From Streptomyces jumonjinensis (lineage in GTDB: Bacteria; Actinomycetota; Actinomycetes; Streptomycetales; Streptomycetaceae), in NCBI RefSeq assembly GCF_009600885.1, contig NZ_VCLA01000201.1, positions 138,811-202,810 on the forward strand: DNA of 64,000 nt, written 5' to 3'. Positions 46,199 through 56,297 of this stretch are shown piece by piece (position 1 is the first letter of the stretch; every line of letters starts with the position of its first letter). Under the pieces are notes generated by a model. The model was not told the DNA's origin. It saw only the letters and a list, made by a program, of their open reading frames with translations, and ran no database searches. The position numbers and the translations under genes are program-made.

Positions 46199-47200
46199 CT
46201 AGGGGAGGGTAACGACCGTTGCCGCGTAGACGAGACCCGCCCCGAAGCCGATGACGAGCGCCGTATCGCCGCTCTTGGCCTGCCCGGTCGCCAGAAGCCG
46301 CTCCATCGCGAGCGGGATCGAGGCGGCCGAGGTGTTGCCGGTGGTCTCCACATCACGCGCGACCGTGACATGCTCCGGCAGTTTCAGGGTCTTCACCATC
46401 GAGTCGATGATCCGCATATTGGCCTGGTGCGGAATGAAGACGTCCAGGTCGTCCGCGGTGATCCCGGCCGCGTCCAGCGCCTGCTGGGCGACCTTCGCCA
46501 TCTCGAACACGGCCCAGCGGAAGACCGCCTGGCCCTCCTGGGTGATGGCGGGGAACCGCTCGACCGTTCCATCGCGGTAATCCGTCCAGGGCACGGTCTG
46601 CATGATGGTGTCGGACTTATCGCCCTCCGAGCCCCAGACGGTCGGGCCGATCATCGGCTCCTTCGCGGGACCCACCACGACGGCGCCCGCGCCGTCGCCG
46701 AAGAGGAAGGCGGTCGCCCGGTCGCTCAGATCGGTCAGATCGCTCAGCCGCTCGACCCCGATGACCAGGACATATCCGGCCGAGCCATCGACGACCATGC
46801 CCTTGGCCAGGGTCAGCGCGTAGCCGAAGCCCGCGCACCCCGCCGAGATGTCGAACGCGGCCGGCTTGTTCGCGCCGATCTTGTCCGCGATCTCCGTGGC
46901 GACCGCGGGCGTCTGCTTGAAGTGCGAGACGGTGGAGACGATCACGGCGTCGACCTGCTGCGGGCTGATGCCCGCGTCGGCGATCGCCTTGCCGCCCGCC
47001 TCGATGGACATGGCGCTCACGGTCTCATCGGCGCCGGCCCAGTGGCGGGTGGCGATGCCCGAACGCGAACGGATCCACTCGTCGGAGGAGTCGATCGTCT
47101 CCAGGATGACCTCGTTCGGCACGACCCGGGTGGGGCGGTAGCCGCCGACACCCATGATCCTGGCGTACGGCGAGCCCTTGCCGGGATTGATCTTCGCCAT
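46199..47200 (-). CDS. fabH: Beta-ketoacyl-ACP synthase III
   Basis: The protein (333 residues) condenses acyl-CoA starters with malonyl-ACP. Catalytic Cys is in FDISAGCAGFGYALTLA, His and Asn in VFIPHQANMRIID, and Asn in TTGNTSAASIPLAM. In Streptomyces it accepts branched starters as well as acetyl-CoA. It starts 27 bases downstream of the fabD stop and is followed by acpP. Confidence 0.96.
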   Translation of the reverse strand: MAKINPGKGSPYARIMGVGGYRPTRVVPNEVILETIDSSDEWIRSRSGIATRHWAGADETVSAMSIEAGGKAIADAGISPQQVDAVIVSTVSHFKQTPAVATEIADKIGANKPAAFDISAGCAGFGYALTLAKGMVVDGSAGYVLVIGVERLSDLTDLSDRATAFLFGDGAGAVVVGPAKEPMIGPTVWGSEGDKSDTIMQTVPWTDYRDGTVERFPAITQEGQAVFRWAVFEMAKVAQQALDAAGITADDLDVFIPHQANMRIIDSMVKTLKLPEHVTVARDVETTGNTSAASIPLAMERLLATGQAKSGDTALVIGFGAGLVYAATVVTLP

Positions 47201-47227
47201 CTCTTCGGCTCTCCTTGTCAGTCCGCG

Positions 47228-48145
47228 TCAGGCTGCTGAGTACTCGGCGGCGAGGCTGCGGGCGTCGTCGAGCTGGTCCGGGGTCTTGAGCGCGAGCGTC
47301 TTCACACCCGGCAGCGCGCGCTTGGCGATTCCCGTGAGGGTGCCGCCGGGGCAGACCTCGATCAGCGCGGTGGCGCCGCGCGCCGCGAAGGTCTCCATGC
47401 ACAGATCCCAGCGCACCGGGTTGGCCACCTGGCCGACCAGCCGCGCGATGACCTCGTCGCCCGAATCGACGACCGCGCCGTCCTTGTTGGAGACATAGGG
47501 CAGCACCGGGTCGGCGGGCGAGAGCCCCGCCGCCGCGGCCTTCAGCGCCTCGACCGCAGAAGCCATATGCGGAGTGTGGAACGCTCCGGCCACCTTCAGG
47601 GGAACGACCCTCCGGACCCCCTCCGGCTTGTCCTCCGCGAGCGCGGCGAGCTGCGCGGCGGTGCCGGCGGCCACGATCTGACCCGCGCCGTTCACATTCG
47701 CCGGAGTCAGCCCGAGCCCTTCGAGATGCGCGATGACCTGCTCGGGCTCGCCGCCCAGCAGGGCGGACATACCGGTCTCGGCGATCGCGGCGGCGTCGGC
47801 CATCGCGAGACCGCGGGTCCTGACGAGACCGAGCGCCGCAGCGTCGTCCAGCACACCCGCGAAGACGGCGGCAGTGATCTCTCCGACGCTGTGCCCGGCG
47901 ACCGCGCCCGGGGACACGTCACCGAGCGCGGACGCGGCCAGCAGACCGGCGGCCACCAGCAGCGGCTGCGCCACCGCGGTGTCGCGGATGTCGTCCGCGT
48001 CGGCCTTGACGCCGTAGTGGGCGAGGTCGAGTTCGATGGCGTCGGACCAGGCCGCGATACGGTCGGCCGCGCCGGGAAGGTCGAGCCAGGGAGTCAGAAA
48101 GCCAGGCGTCTGAGCGCCTTGGCCGGGAGCGACGAGTACGAGCAC
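47228..48145 (-). CDS. fabD: Malonyl-CoA:ACP acyltransferase
   Basis: The protein (305 residues) loads malonyl groups onto ACP and in Streptomyces may also serve polyketide synthases. VLVAPGQGAQTPGFLTPWL starts the hydrolase-like fold. The nucleophile is in VAGHSVGEITAAVFAG, the Arg in LVRTRGLAMADAAA and the His in KVAGAFHTPHMASA. GTG 48145 is taken by analogy with known FabD starts; GTG 48151 would add two residues. Confidence 0.95.
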   Translation of the reverse strand: MLVLVAPGQGAQTPGFLTPWLDLPGAADRIAAWSDAIELDLAHYGVKADADDIRDTAVAQPLLVAAGLLAASALGDVSPGAVAGHSVGEITAAVFAGVLDDAAALGLVRTRGLAMADAAAIAETGMSALLGGEPEQVIAHLEGLGLTPANVNGAGQIVAAGTAAQLAALAEDKPEGVRRVVPLKVAGAFHTPHMASAVEALKAAAAGLSPADPVLPYVSNKDGAVVDSGDEVIARLVGQVANPVRWDLCMETFAARGATALIEVCPGGTLTGIAKRALPGVKTLALKTPDQLDDARSLAAEYSAA

Positions 48146-48234
48146 TCTCACACTCTCTCTTGTGTACGGCCCTGCCCGCCCGTGGGGACAGGGACGAAGA
48201 ACCGTCAGGGGAATTGTTGGTGTCCCACAAAAGT

Positions 48235-49419
48235 CTAGGACTGCGGATCTCCATCGGCCAAGCGTCCGAGGATGAGGGCGATCCGCAGTGTGAACGCCGA
48301 GCGCACATCGGAGGGTGACCATCCGGTGACGTCTGTCACACGTCGTAGCCGGTAGCGCACGGTGTTGGGGTGAACAAAGAGCATTCGCGCCGCGCCTTCC
48401 AGACTGCTCGCCTGCTCCAGATAGACACTGAGGGTTTCCAGTAGTGCGGATCCAGCCTCTTCGAGCGGTCTGTAGATCTCCTCCACCAGCTGCTCCCGGG
48501 CGGCGGGGTCGGAGGCGATCGCGCGCTCCGGCAGGAGATCGTCCGCCAGTACCGGGCGCGGCGCGTCCTGCCAGGCGGAACACGCCTTCAGCCCGGCCGC
48601 GGCAGCCTGTGCCGATCTGGTCGCGGCGAGCAGATCCGGCACCACGGGGCCCGCGACCACAGGTCCGGCCGCATAAGGGCCGATCAGCGCCTTGGCGACA
48701 TGGAGCGGGCTGTCGCTGCCGCCCGCGATGACCACCAGCCGGTCGCCGAGCACCCCGGTCAGCACCTGGAGCTTGGCGTGCCGGGCCGCCCGGCGGATCG
48801 CCTCCACCGTCAGCTCGCTGTCCCCGTCCGGCGCGGTGCCGAGGATGACGCACACATGCTCGGGCGAATTCCAGCCGAGCGCGGCGGCCCGCGAGACCGC
48901 GCCCTCGTCGGCCTCGCCGGAGAGCACCGCGTTCACCACCAGCGACTCCAGCCGGGCGTCCCACGCGCCCCGGGCCTCCGCCGCCTGCGCGTACACCTGG
49001 GCCGTGGCGAAGGCGATCTCACGGGCGTACACGAGCAGGGCCTCGCGCAGCACCGACGAATCGCCCGGCGCGGCCACCTCGTCGATCGCCGTCTCCATGA
49101 CCTCGATGGTGGTGCGCACCATCTCCACGGTCTGGCGCAGGGTGATCGCCCGGGTCAGCTCGCGCGGCGCGGTGCCGAAGACATCGGTCGAGATCGCCTG
49201 AGGGGCGTCCGGATGCCTGAACCACTCGGTGAACGCGGCGATGCCGGCCTGGGCGACCAGACCGATCCACGACCGGTTCTCCGGGGGCATGGCCCGGTAC
49301 CAGGGAAGCGTCTCGTCCATGCGCGCGATGGCGTTCGCGGCGAGCCGGCCGGATGACTGCTCCAGGCGGCGCAGCGTCGCGGAGTGCGGGTGGGCGTCGT
49401 TCGTTGCGGGTTCGGGCAC
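48235..49419 (-). CDS. fasR: PucR-type transcriptional regulator of the fab operon
   Basis: The protein has 394 residues. The N-terminal two thirds are a GGDEF-like/PucR sensor region. The C-terminal HTH_30 domain reads YLEQASSLEGAARMLFVHPN, TVRYRLRRVTDVTGWSPSDV, RSAFTLRIALILGRL. The position directly upstream of fabD on the same strand and the domain match FasR of S. coelicolor, known to activate fabDHPF. It starts at GTG 49419. Its own promoter lies in the 155 bases shared with the divergent pirin gene. Confidence 0.9.
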   Translation of the reverse strand: MPEPATNDAHPHSATLRRLEQSSGRLAANAIARMDETLPWYRAMPPENRSWIGLVAQAGIAAFTEWFRHPDAPQAISTDVFGTAPRELTRAITLRQTVEMVRTTIEVMETAIDEVAAPGDSSVLREALLVYAREIAFATAQVYAQAAEARGAWDARLESLVVNAVLSGEADEGAVSRAAALGWNSPEHVCVILGTAPDGDSELTVEAIRRAARHAKLQVLTGVLGDRLVVIAGGSDSPLHVAKALIGPYAAGPVVAGPVVPDLLAATRSAQAAAAGLKACSAWQDAPRPVLADDLLPERAIASDPAAREQLVEEIYRPLEEAGSALLETLSVYLEQASSLEGAARMLFVHPNTVRYRLRRVTDVTGWSPSDVRSAFTLRIALILGRLADGDPQS

Positions 49420-49574
49420 GGGGACAAGAGTGCCTTATCGGGACGGCGGAGCTAAGTCCCGGGGTTCGCCGGGCGGTGACAACGCCCGTGCGGCGAGGGC
49501 TCGGGCCCTGGCACGGCGGCCCGACGGGACTTTGACGACACGACCTGGGCCCCGGGTGGCCTACGGTGGGGGCT

Positions 49575-50231
49575 GTGATTGACGTACGCCGATCGGCGGA
49601 CCGCTACCCGGGCGGCGAGGCGGCCGAGGGCATCGACACCCGGCACGCCTTCTCCTTCGGCCCCCACTACGACCCGGACAATCTCCGCTTCGGCGCGCTG
49701 ATCGCCTGCAACGAGGAGCGCCTCGCGCCCGGCGCGGGCTTCGGCGAACACCCGCACAGCCACACCGAGATCGTCACCTGGGTCGTCACGGGCGAACTGA
49801 CCCACCGCGACTCGGCGGGCCACGCCACCGTGGTACGCCCCGGGGACCTCCAGCGGCTCAGCTCGGCCGCCGGGGTGCGGCACAGCGAACGCAACGACGG
49901 GGCCGAGCCCCTGGTCTTCGTACAGATGTGGCTGGCGCCGGACGAACCCGGCGGGGAGCCCTCGTACGAGATCGTGCGCGGGCTCGGCGACACGGAGCCG
50001 TACGCCCTGCCGCGGGCCGGCGCGGTGCTCCACGCCCGCAGGCTGCCGGCGGGCGGGCGTACGGAGACGCCGGCGGTGCCCGCGGTCTATCTCCATGTCG
50101 TCCGCGGTGAAGTCCGGCTCGCGGAGGCGGAGCTGGGGCCCGGGGACGCCGCCCGGATCACCGGCGGCGAGGCCCGGGCGCTGATCGCGTCGACCCCGGC
50201 CGAGGTGCTGCTGTGGGAGATGCGGGGCTGA
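49575..50231 (+). CDS. Pirin-family cupin protein
   Basis: The protein has 218 residues from GTG 49575. The first cupin has metal ligands in FGEHPHSHTEIVTWVVTGEL (His, His) and THRDSAGHATVVRPGDLQRL, SSAAGVRHSERN (Glu/His). The second half is a degenerate cupin (LHVVRGEVRLAEAELGPGDA). Bacterial pirins have been reported as quercetin dioxygenases or as pyruvate dehydrogenase modulators; which applies is unknown. Confidence 0.9.
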   Translation: MIDVRRSADRYPGGEAAEGIDTRHAFSFGPHYDPDNLRFGALIACNEERLAPGAGFGEHPHSHTEIVTWVVTGELTHRDSAGHATVVRPGDLQRLSSAAGVRHSERNDGAEPLVFVQMWLAPDEPGGEPSYEIVRGLGDTEPYALPRAGAVLHARRLPAGGRTETPAVPAVYLHVVRGEVRLAEAELGPGDAARITGGEARALIASTPAEVLLWEMRG

Positions 50232-50310
50232 GCCCGGGGGCCCAGGGGGGCCGGGACGTTCGGGCGGTGGTCCGAGCTGAGCCCGGGGGCCCGGGGGGCC
50301 CGGGAGATGC

Positions 50311-51135
50311 TCAGGCGGCGGTGGCCCGCAGTTCCGCGAGGACCGCGTCCGTGAACGGGGGCCAGGCATCGATCGCCCACGGCCCGAACGCCCGGTCCGT
50401 GAGCGCCACACAGGCCGCCCCCGCGTCCGGGTCGATCCACAGGAAAGTGCCCGACTGGCCGAAGTGCCCGAAGGTGCGCGGCGAGGACGAACCCCCCGTC
50501 CAGTGCGGCGACTTGGCGTCCCGGATCTCGAAGCCGAGGCCCCAGTCGTTCGGCCGCTGCCGGCCGTAGCCGGGCAGCAGCCCGTCCAGACCCGGGTACG
50601 CGACGGTCATCGCCGTCAGCACCGTGTGCGGATCGAGCAGCCGGGGCGACTGCACCTCGGCCGCGAACCGCGCCAGATCCGCCGCGGTCGAGACCCCGTC
50701 CCTGGCGGCCGACCCCTCAAGAGCCGTCGCGGTCATCCCCAGCGGCTCGAACACCGCCTGGTGCAGATAGCGGTCGAAGGGGATGTCCGTCGCCTTGGCG
50801 ATATGGTCCGCCAGCGCCTCGAACCCCGCGTTGGAGTAGATGCGGCGGGCACCCGGCTCGGCGGTGACCCGGTGCTCGTCATAGGCCAGGCCCGAGGTGT
50901 GCGCGAGCAGATGACGGACCGTGGACCCCTCGGGGCCGGCCGGCTCGTCCAGCTCCACCGCGCCCTCCTCGTACGCGATCAGCGCCGCGTACGCCGCGAG
51001 CGGCTTGGTCACCGAGGCGAGGGGGAAACGGTGCGCGAGGGGCCCGTGCGAACCGGCCATGACGCCGTCCGCGCGGACGACGGCGGCAGCCGCGGTCGGT
51101 ACCGGCCAGTTCTCGATCATCGCCAGGCTCTGCAT
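50311..51135 (-). CDS. Serine hydrolase of the beta-lactamase/penicillin-binding family
   Basis: The protein has 274 residues from ATG 51135. SVTK in FPLASVTKPLAAYAALIAY, YSN in RRIYSNAGFEALADHIAK and HFGQSGTF are the three active-site motifs (SxxK, YxN, HxG). There is no signal peptide, so a cytoplasmic esterase or peptidase is likely rather than a secreted beta-lactamase. It is shorter than the enzyme at 18974-20095 and only distantly similar. Confidence 0.86.
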   Translation of the reverse strand: MQSLAMIENWPVPTAAAAVVRADGVMAGSHGPLAHRFPLASVTKPLAAYAALIAYEEGAVELDEPAGPEGSTVRHLLAHTSGLAYDEHRVTAEPGARRIYSNAGFEALADHIAKATDIPFDRYLHQAVFEPLGMTATALEGSAARDGVSTAADLARFAAEVQSPRLLDPHTVLTAMTVAYPGLDGLLPGYGRQRPNDWGLGFEIRDAKSPHWTGGSSSPRTFGHFGQSGTFLWIDPDAGAACVALTDRAFGPWAIDAWPPFTDAVLAELRATAA

Positions 51136-51201
51136 GGGTATGAGCCTAAAGCCTCTGACCCGGCCATACGCCGGAGGGTGAGCCGCACCCGAGCTCTCCA
51201 C

Positions 51202-51232
51202 TTGCCTGGAGCGCACTCCAGGGTTCTAGCGT
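51202..51232 (+). promoter_or_regulatory. MerR-type promoter with 19-base spacer and internal operator
   Basis: TTGCCT (51202-51207), 19 bases, TAGCGT (51227-51232). The palindrome CCTGGAG-CGCA-CTCCAGG (51205-51222) fills the spacer. The overlong spacer with a centred palindrome is the hallmark of MerR-activated promoters. Transcription would begin at or near ATG 51239, a leaderless start. Confidence 0.8.
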
Positions 51233-51238
51233 TGAAGT

Positions 51239-51670
51239 ATGACGCTGACCGAGAGCGGCAGCCGGGCGCTGCCGCGTCCCGAGGGCCGGGACCGCTACAC
51301 GATCGGTGAGGTGGCCGCTCACACCGGGCTCTCCGCGGACACCCTGCGCTGGTACGAGCGGATCGGGCTGATGCCCCATGTCGACAGGACGCACGCGGGG
51401 CAGCGCCGCTTCACCAACCGTGATCTGGAGTGGCTCGCCTTCGTCGGCAAGCTGCGGCTGACCGGGATGCCGGTCGCGGACATGGTCCGCTTCGCCGAGC
51501 TGGTCCGGGAGGGCGGGCACACCGTCGCCGCGCGGCGGGAGCTGCTGATACGGACCAGAGGGGACGTACTCGGCCGGATCGCCGAGCTGCGGGACACCCT
51601 CGCCGTACTCGACTACAAGATCGACATCTATGGCGACGCGCTGCGCGCGCCGCTGGACGAGAGGGACTGA
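51239..51670 (+). CDS. MerR-family transcriptional activator
   Basis: The protein (143 residues) has YTIGEVAAHTGLSADTLRWY, ERIGLMPHVDRTHAGQRRFT and NRDLEWLAFVGKLRLTGMPV as the winged-helix pair, then a coiled-coil dimerisation helix (RRELLIRTRGDVLGRIAELR). There are no metal-binding or Fe-S Cys, so it is of the organic-ligand type often paired with aldo-keto reductases. It overlooks its own operator (51205-51222) and lies four bases before the reductase gene. Confidence 0.9.
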   Translation: MTLTESGSRALPRPEGRDRYTIGEVAAHTGLSADTLRWYERIGLMPHVDRTHAGQRRFTNRDLEWLAFVGKLRLTGMPVADMVRFAELVREGGHTVAARRELLIRTRGDVLGRIAELRDTLAVLDYKIDIYGDALRAPLDERD

Positions 51671-51674
51671 CACG

Positions 51675-52694
<1,020 letters not shown>

Positions 52695-52761
52695 CCGGCC
52701 GGCCCGGGCCCCGGGCAGCGGTGGAGCCTGTGCGCCGGAGCGCCGATCCCCGCCGCCCCGG

Positions 52762-52782
52762 GCCGGGAGGGCCTCTCCCGGC
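52762..52782. terminator. Terminator between convergent reductase and thioesterase genes
   Basis: GCCGGGAG (52762-52769) pairs with CTCCCGGC (52775-52782), loop of five bases. Confidence 0.6.
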
Positions 52783-52788
52783 GGGAGC

Positions 52789-53844
52789 TCAGTCCGTCTC
52801 CGGTTTGGCGACGGCCCAGGAGAAGGGGTCGATCTCGGGGTCGTCGGGGAGCGGTGCGGCCTGCTGGACGGCGCCCGGAGTCCGGCCGAGGCGTATCGCG
52901 CCTTCCTGGACGACGGATGCGACGAGTGTGCCGTCGGCCTGGTAGATCCTGGCGTGAATCAGGGCTCGCCCGTCGGCGAAGGACGGGCTCCGCTGCTCGT
53001 ACAGGAGCCACTCATCGGCGGACAGGGGACGGTGGAACCACATGGCGTGGTCGAGGCTGACGGCGCTGCCGCTCCCGTCATTGGGCGATCCCGTGCGGTG
53101 GCAGGGAGAGCCGGAATCCAGAAGTGTCAGGTCCGACAGGTAGGCGACGAGGCAGTGGTGGAGCGCGGGTTCGTGTGCGGCTGCCCCGGGAGGCAGCTCC
53201 CGCACCCGGAACCAGACGCGTGTGACGGTACCGGACCCGCTCGTCCGAACTCCGGAAGGAGGCCCGGAAGGAGGCCCGGAAGGAGGCCCTGAAGGAGGCG
53301 TGGACGGTTCGCGCACGTACCGCAGATCGATGGCGTCGCGTACCTCCGAGAGCCGTCGGACGACACCGGGGTGCACATGCGCCGGTGGTTCGTCGACGGC
53401 GAGAGGGAGCCGGTGCGGGGCCGGCGCCGACTCCATCGGGTCCTGGTGATTCGCACCGGGCCGCGACACCGTCCTGGACGTCGACTTGAAGGACGCCGTC
53501 AGGTGGAAGATCTCCTGCTCCGTGCGGCCGAGTTGGACTGCCACGACCCGCCGTACGGTGAAGGAGTGGCCATCGCGGAGCCGCTCCACGCGGTAGGTGA
53601 TCGGTGCGGCCGGGTCACCGCGGTAGAGGAAGTAGCCGTGCAGCGAGTGGGGTTCGCGTTCCCGGGGAACGGTGCGGGCGGCGGCGCTCAGCGCCTGGGC
53701 GACGATCTGGCCGCCGAACACGGCGGATGCGTCGAGCGGGACGGCCGGGCGCGACCGGAACGTGTCCGGTGCCGCCGGGTCGAGGGCGATGGAGTCGATC
53801 AACTGCTGGACGGGCGAGCCGGAGCGGGGAAGCACGGTCGTCAT
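52789..53844 (-). CDS. TesB-type acyl-CoA thioesterase II
   Basis: The protein (351 residues) is a double hotdog. PLDASAVFGGQIVAQALSAA and HSLHGYFLYRGDPAAPITYR, VERLRDGHSFTVRRVVAVQL lie in the first half; LDHAMWFHRPLSADEWLLYE, GRALIHARIYQADGTLVASV and QEGAIRL in the second. It hydrolyses acyl-CoA. The loop between halves carries four copies of PPSG coded by a 12-base tandem repeat (about 53249-53297). The position next to the SDR/AfsA genes could mean release of an acyl precursor, but a general metabolic role is equally likely. Confidence 0.88.
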   Translation of the reverse strand: MTTVLPRSGSPVQQLIDSIALDPAAPDTFRSRPAVPLDASAVFGGQIVAQALSAAARTVPREREPHSLHGYFLYRGDPAAPITYRVERLRDGHSFTVRRVVAVQLGRTEQEIFHLTASFKSTSRTVSRPGANHQDPMESAPAPHRLPLAVDEPPAHVHPGVVRRLSEVRDAIDLRYVREPSTPPSGPPSGPPSGPPSGVRTSGSGTVTRVWFRVRELPPGAAAHEPALHHCLVAYLSDLTLLDSGSPCHRTGSPNDGSGSAVSLDHAMWFHRPLSADEWLLYEQRSPSFADGRALIHARIYQADGTLVASVVQEGAIRLGRTPGAVQQAAPLPDDPEIDPFSWAVAKPETD

Positions 53845-54096
53845 GGCCGTCACCGCCGGCCGGCGCGGATCGGGCGGACACCGGGTCCCCGGGACGGGGG
53901 CGGGGGCGGTTGCAAGCGGGGTGTCGGTGATCGCACGGGCTCTCCTGCTCTCCTGCTCTCCTGGCGGTGACGGACGTTCGGGTGTGCTCGGCGCGCTCCG
54001 CGTCGGCGGATTCCCGGGCAGTCTGGCAGCGCGGCGTGGAAGCCGGATAAAAGCCGAATTCAACGGCCGGGCGGGGGTTCCAGTTCCCGAGGGGCT

Positions 54097-55071
54097 CTAC
54101 CCGCGGCCCTCGGCCGGGACCGAGGCCAGTGCTTCCTTGTACCAGGTCTCGTACCGGGGAAAGCGTGTGGGGAAGCCCGGTCCGGGGGTGAGGCCCAGGG
54201 CCGACCAGAGGGGTTGGCCGTCGAACCACTGGTCGCTGGTCATCATGGACAGATCGTGCTCGGAGCCGCCGTACGCCCGCAGGTGCGCGTATGCCTCGTC
54301 GCGGGTCAGGTCCCGGTCCGGCCAGGGGGTGGACGAGGCGGCGGCGACGGCACGCAGAAGCACATGCCAGGCCAGGGGTTCGGGGTGACAGGCGTGATAG
54401 ACGGACGCGGTGAGGCGTTCGCGGGGTGCGAGGGCGGTCGCGACCAGGGCCCGGGCGAGATCCTCCGCCGCGATGGCCGACACCCGGGCGGACCATCGGT
54501 TCACCGTGCCGGGCAGGGTGCGCACCATCCGGGCCAGCGCGGGAACGACCCAGGTGTCCCCCTCGCCGTAGACCAGGTGGGGGCGGATGACGATGCCGCC
54601 CGCGGCCAGGACGGCGTCCTCGGCGCTCGCCCGGGTTCGGGAGGTGACCGAGGCCGGCGCGCGGTCGAGGTCGTCCGGACGCTCGCCCCGGAAGGTGCCG
54701 CGGCCGTACACCGCCGCCGTGCTCAGCTGGACGATGCGGGTGACGCCCGCTCGGCGGGCCTCGTCCATGAGCGCTGCCGTGCCCCGCGCGTTGACGGCCT
54801 CACACAGCTCGGCGGGGCCGCCGATCTGTGCCGCGCAGTGCAGCAGGACATCGGCGCCCTCGCAGACACCCGCCAGCGAACGCGCGTCGGTGAGATCGGC
54901 CTGGACGATCCGGGCGCCGGGTGCGGTGGCGCGGACCTGGCGGCGATGGGAGGTCAGGCGCAGTGAGAGGTCATGGAGCTCCGCCTCCCGGACGACATGT
55001 CGCTCCGCCTCCCGGACGACATGGCGGCCGATGAAGCCGGCGGCGCCGGTGATGACGACGGTGGTGGTCAT
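54097..55071 (-). CDS. NAD(P)-dependent epimerase/reductase (extended SDR), probable butyrolactone biosynthesis enzyme
   Basis: The protein (324 residues) has the Rossmann motif TTVVITGAAGFIGRHVV (GxxGxxG), ADLTDARSLAGVCEGADVLL and the Ser in VQLSTAAVYGRG. The usual YxxxK is altered (TSRTRASAEDAVL in the expected place), so catalysis by the standard Tyr-Lys pair is doubtful; a 3-beta-HSD-like mechanism or a binding role are possible. An eight-residue unit RHVVREAE is repeated in tandem near residue 20, coded by a 24-base duplication (54978-55025). It follows afsA by 11 bases; many butyrolactone loci carry such a reductase. Confidence 0.8.
   Translation of the reverse strand: MTTTVVITGAAGFIGRHVVREAERHVVREAELHDLSLRLTSHRRQVRATAPGARIVQADLTDARSLAGVCEGADVLLHCAAQIGGPAELCEAVNARGTAALMDEARRAGVTRIVQLSTAAVYGRGTFRGERPDDLDRAPASVTSRTRASAEDAVLAAGGIVIRPHLVYGEGDTWVVPALARMVRTLPGTVNRWSARVSAIAAEDLARALVATALAPRERLTASVYHACHPEPLAWHVLLRAVAAASSTPWPDRDLTRDEAYAHLRAYGGSEHDLSMMTSDQWFDGQPLWSALGLTPGPGFPTRFPRYETWYKEALASVPAEGRG
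54978..55025. repeat. 24-base tandem duplication inside the SDR gene
   Basis: Two adjacent copies, 54978-55001 and 55002-55025, identical at 22 of 24 bases. They add eight in-frame residues between the first strand-helix unit and the rest of the Rossmann fold. Confidence 0.85.
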
Positions 55072-55082
55072 GGGAGGCTTCC

Positions 55083-56141
55083 TCACCGGTCCGGGTGCGG
55101 ACGCAGCACGACGGCGGCGGAGAAGACCGTGGCGCCGCGTTGTGTGCCGCGGATGCCGACGGGTATGCGGCCCGTGAGGTCCGGCTTGCCGGGCTGGGCG
55201 TCGATCCAGCAGGGGGCGTCGAGGTCGGCGTACCGCTCGAAGACGCTGTCGAGTACGACGGGAAGCGCGTCCGGCAGTCCGGTGGCGGCGTGCGCGGCTT
55301 GGCGGGCCGATTCGATGAGCGCCATGCCCGGCACATGGTCCACCGGATGGTCGAAGAGGATCGGGTGCGAGGTGTCCACTCTGAACTGCCACTGGTGGCG
55401 GCGGTGGTGCGGACCGGCGGCGGCCAGTACGACGTCACGCGGGTCGGCTCTGCCGACGACGGCCGGCGGGATGCCCGGGGGGACCGGCAGCGGCGTGGTG
55501 GTGGACCGTTCGCCGCGCAGCCGCCGGTATACGGACGGACTGGCGCAGCTGAAGGCGGCCTCGGCGGTGGCCGCCCGCACGCCGTCGCGCACGAGCGTCA
55601 CGCGGTAGCTCATGCCCGCCAGCCGGCCGGCGCGGCGGACCATGTCGTGACAGGTGACGCGCAGTTCGACCTCGGTGGGAGCGGGTCCGGTGGTCAGCGC
55701 GTCGGGGGCCGCGGAGAAGGACAGGCTCCGCATCAGGAACTGGTGGCCGAAGGCGACACCGTACTCGGCATGGGCCAGGAGGGTGCCCGTCTGCCGGACC
55801 GACTCGGCGAGCAGCAGCGGGTCCTGGTAGCCCCCCGAGGGGGTGAAGAGGGCATGGCCCCGGGGCCACTGGGCGGTGACGGTGAAACAGTCCGCCCCGC
55901 CTGGTTCCCATGGTTCCCAGCGGGTGAGGAAGACCTCGGACACGGCCGCGCGGTGGACGTACTCACGCGGGACGGTGGTGGTGAGACCCGGTTGCCCGGT
56001 GGTGAGACCGGGTTGCCCGGGGATGGGACCCGGTTGCCCGGTGCTGAGACGCGGTTGTCCGGTGCTGACGGCGCGGGCCACCGGGGTGGTACGGGAGGCA
56101 TCGAGGGCGGTGCTGCCAGCGGTACGAGTGGTGCGCTGCAT
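55083..56141 (-). CDS. afsA: AfsA-family gamma-butyrolactone biosynthesis enzyme
   Basis: The protein (352 residues) condenses a beta-ketoacyl-ACP with dihydroxyacetone phosphate, the key step of A-factor-type signal synthesis. Two AfsA hotdog repeats are seen: YVHRAAVSEVFLTRWEPWEP, FLMRSLSFSAAPDALTTG, AEAAFSCASPSVYRRLRGER in the first, and RVDTSHPILFDHPVDHVPGM, ALIESARQAAH in the second. The N-terminus has four degenerate seven-residue units (TGQPRLS, TGQPGPI, PGQPGLT, TGQPGLT). It is divergent to a butyrolactone receptor gene with an operator-like palindrome between. Confidence 0.92.
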   Translation of the reverse strand: MQRTTRTAGSTALDASRTTPVARAVSTGQPRLSTGQPGPIPGQPGLTTGQPGLTTTVPREYVHRAAVSEVFLTRWEPWEPGGADCFTVTAQWPRGHALFTPSGGYQDPLLLAESVRQTGTLLAHAEYGVAFGHQFLMRSLSFSAAPDALTTGPAPTEVELRVTCHDMVRRAGRLAGMSYRVTLVRDGVRAATAEAAFSCASPSVYRRLRGERSTTTPLPVPPGIPPAVVGRADPRDVVLAAAGPHHRRHQWQFRVDTSHPILFDHPVDHVPGMALIESARQAAHAATGLPDALPVVLDSVFERYADLDAPCWIDAQPGKPDLTGRIPVGIRGTQRGATVFSAAVVLRPHPDR

Positions 56142-56232
56142 GCAAATCCTGTCTCTCTGCGGGCAGGGCCGGCGACCGCGCTGTCGTGAGCCCTTGCTTC
56201 CTTGGTGGCTACAATCAACCTTGTCCGCAATG

Positions 56233-56256
56233 AAGATACAGACATGTCGGTTTGGT
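56233..56256. promoter_or_regulatory. Candidate butyrolactone-receptor operator (ARE) 1
   Basis: AAGATACAGACA faces TGTCGGTTTGGT as an imperfect 24-base palindrome with 8 of 12 matching positions. It lies 42 bases before the receptor start and 92 before afsA. The core ACAGACA recurs at two further sites upstream of the kinase gene. Confidence 0.65.
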
Positions 56257-56297
56257 TTTGTGGATTATGAAAAGATCACGAATGGTGTGAGGTGGAG

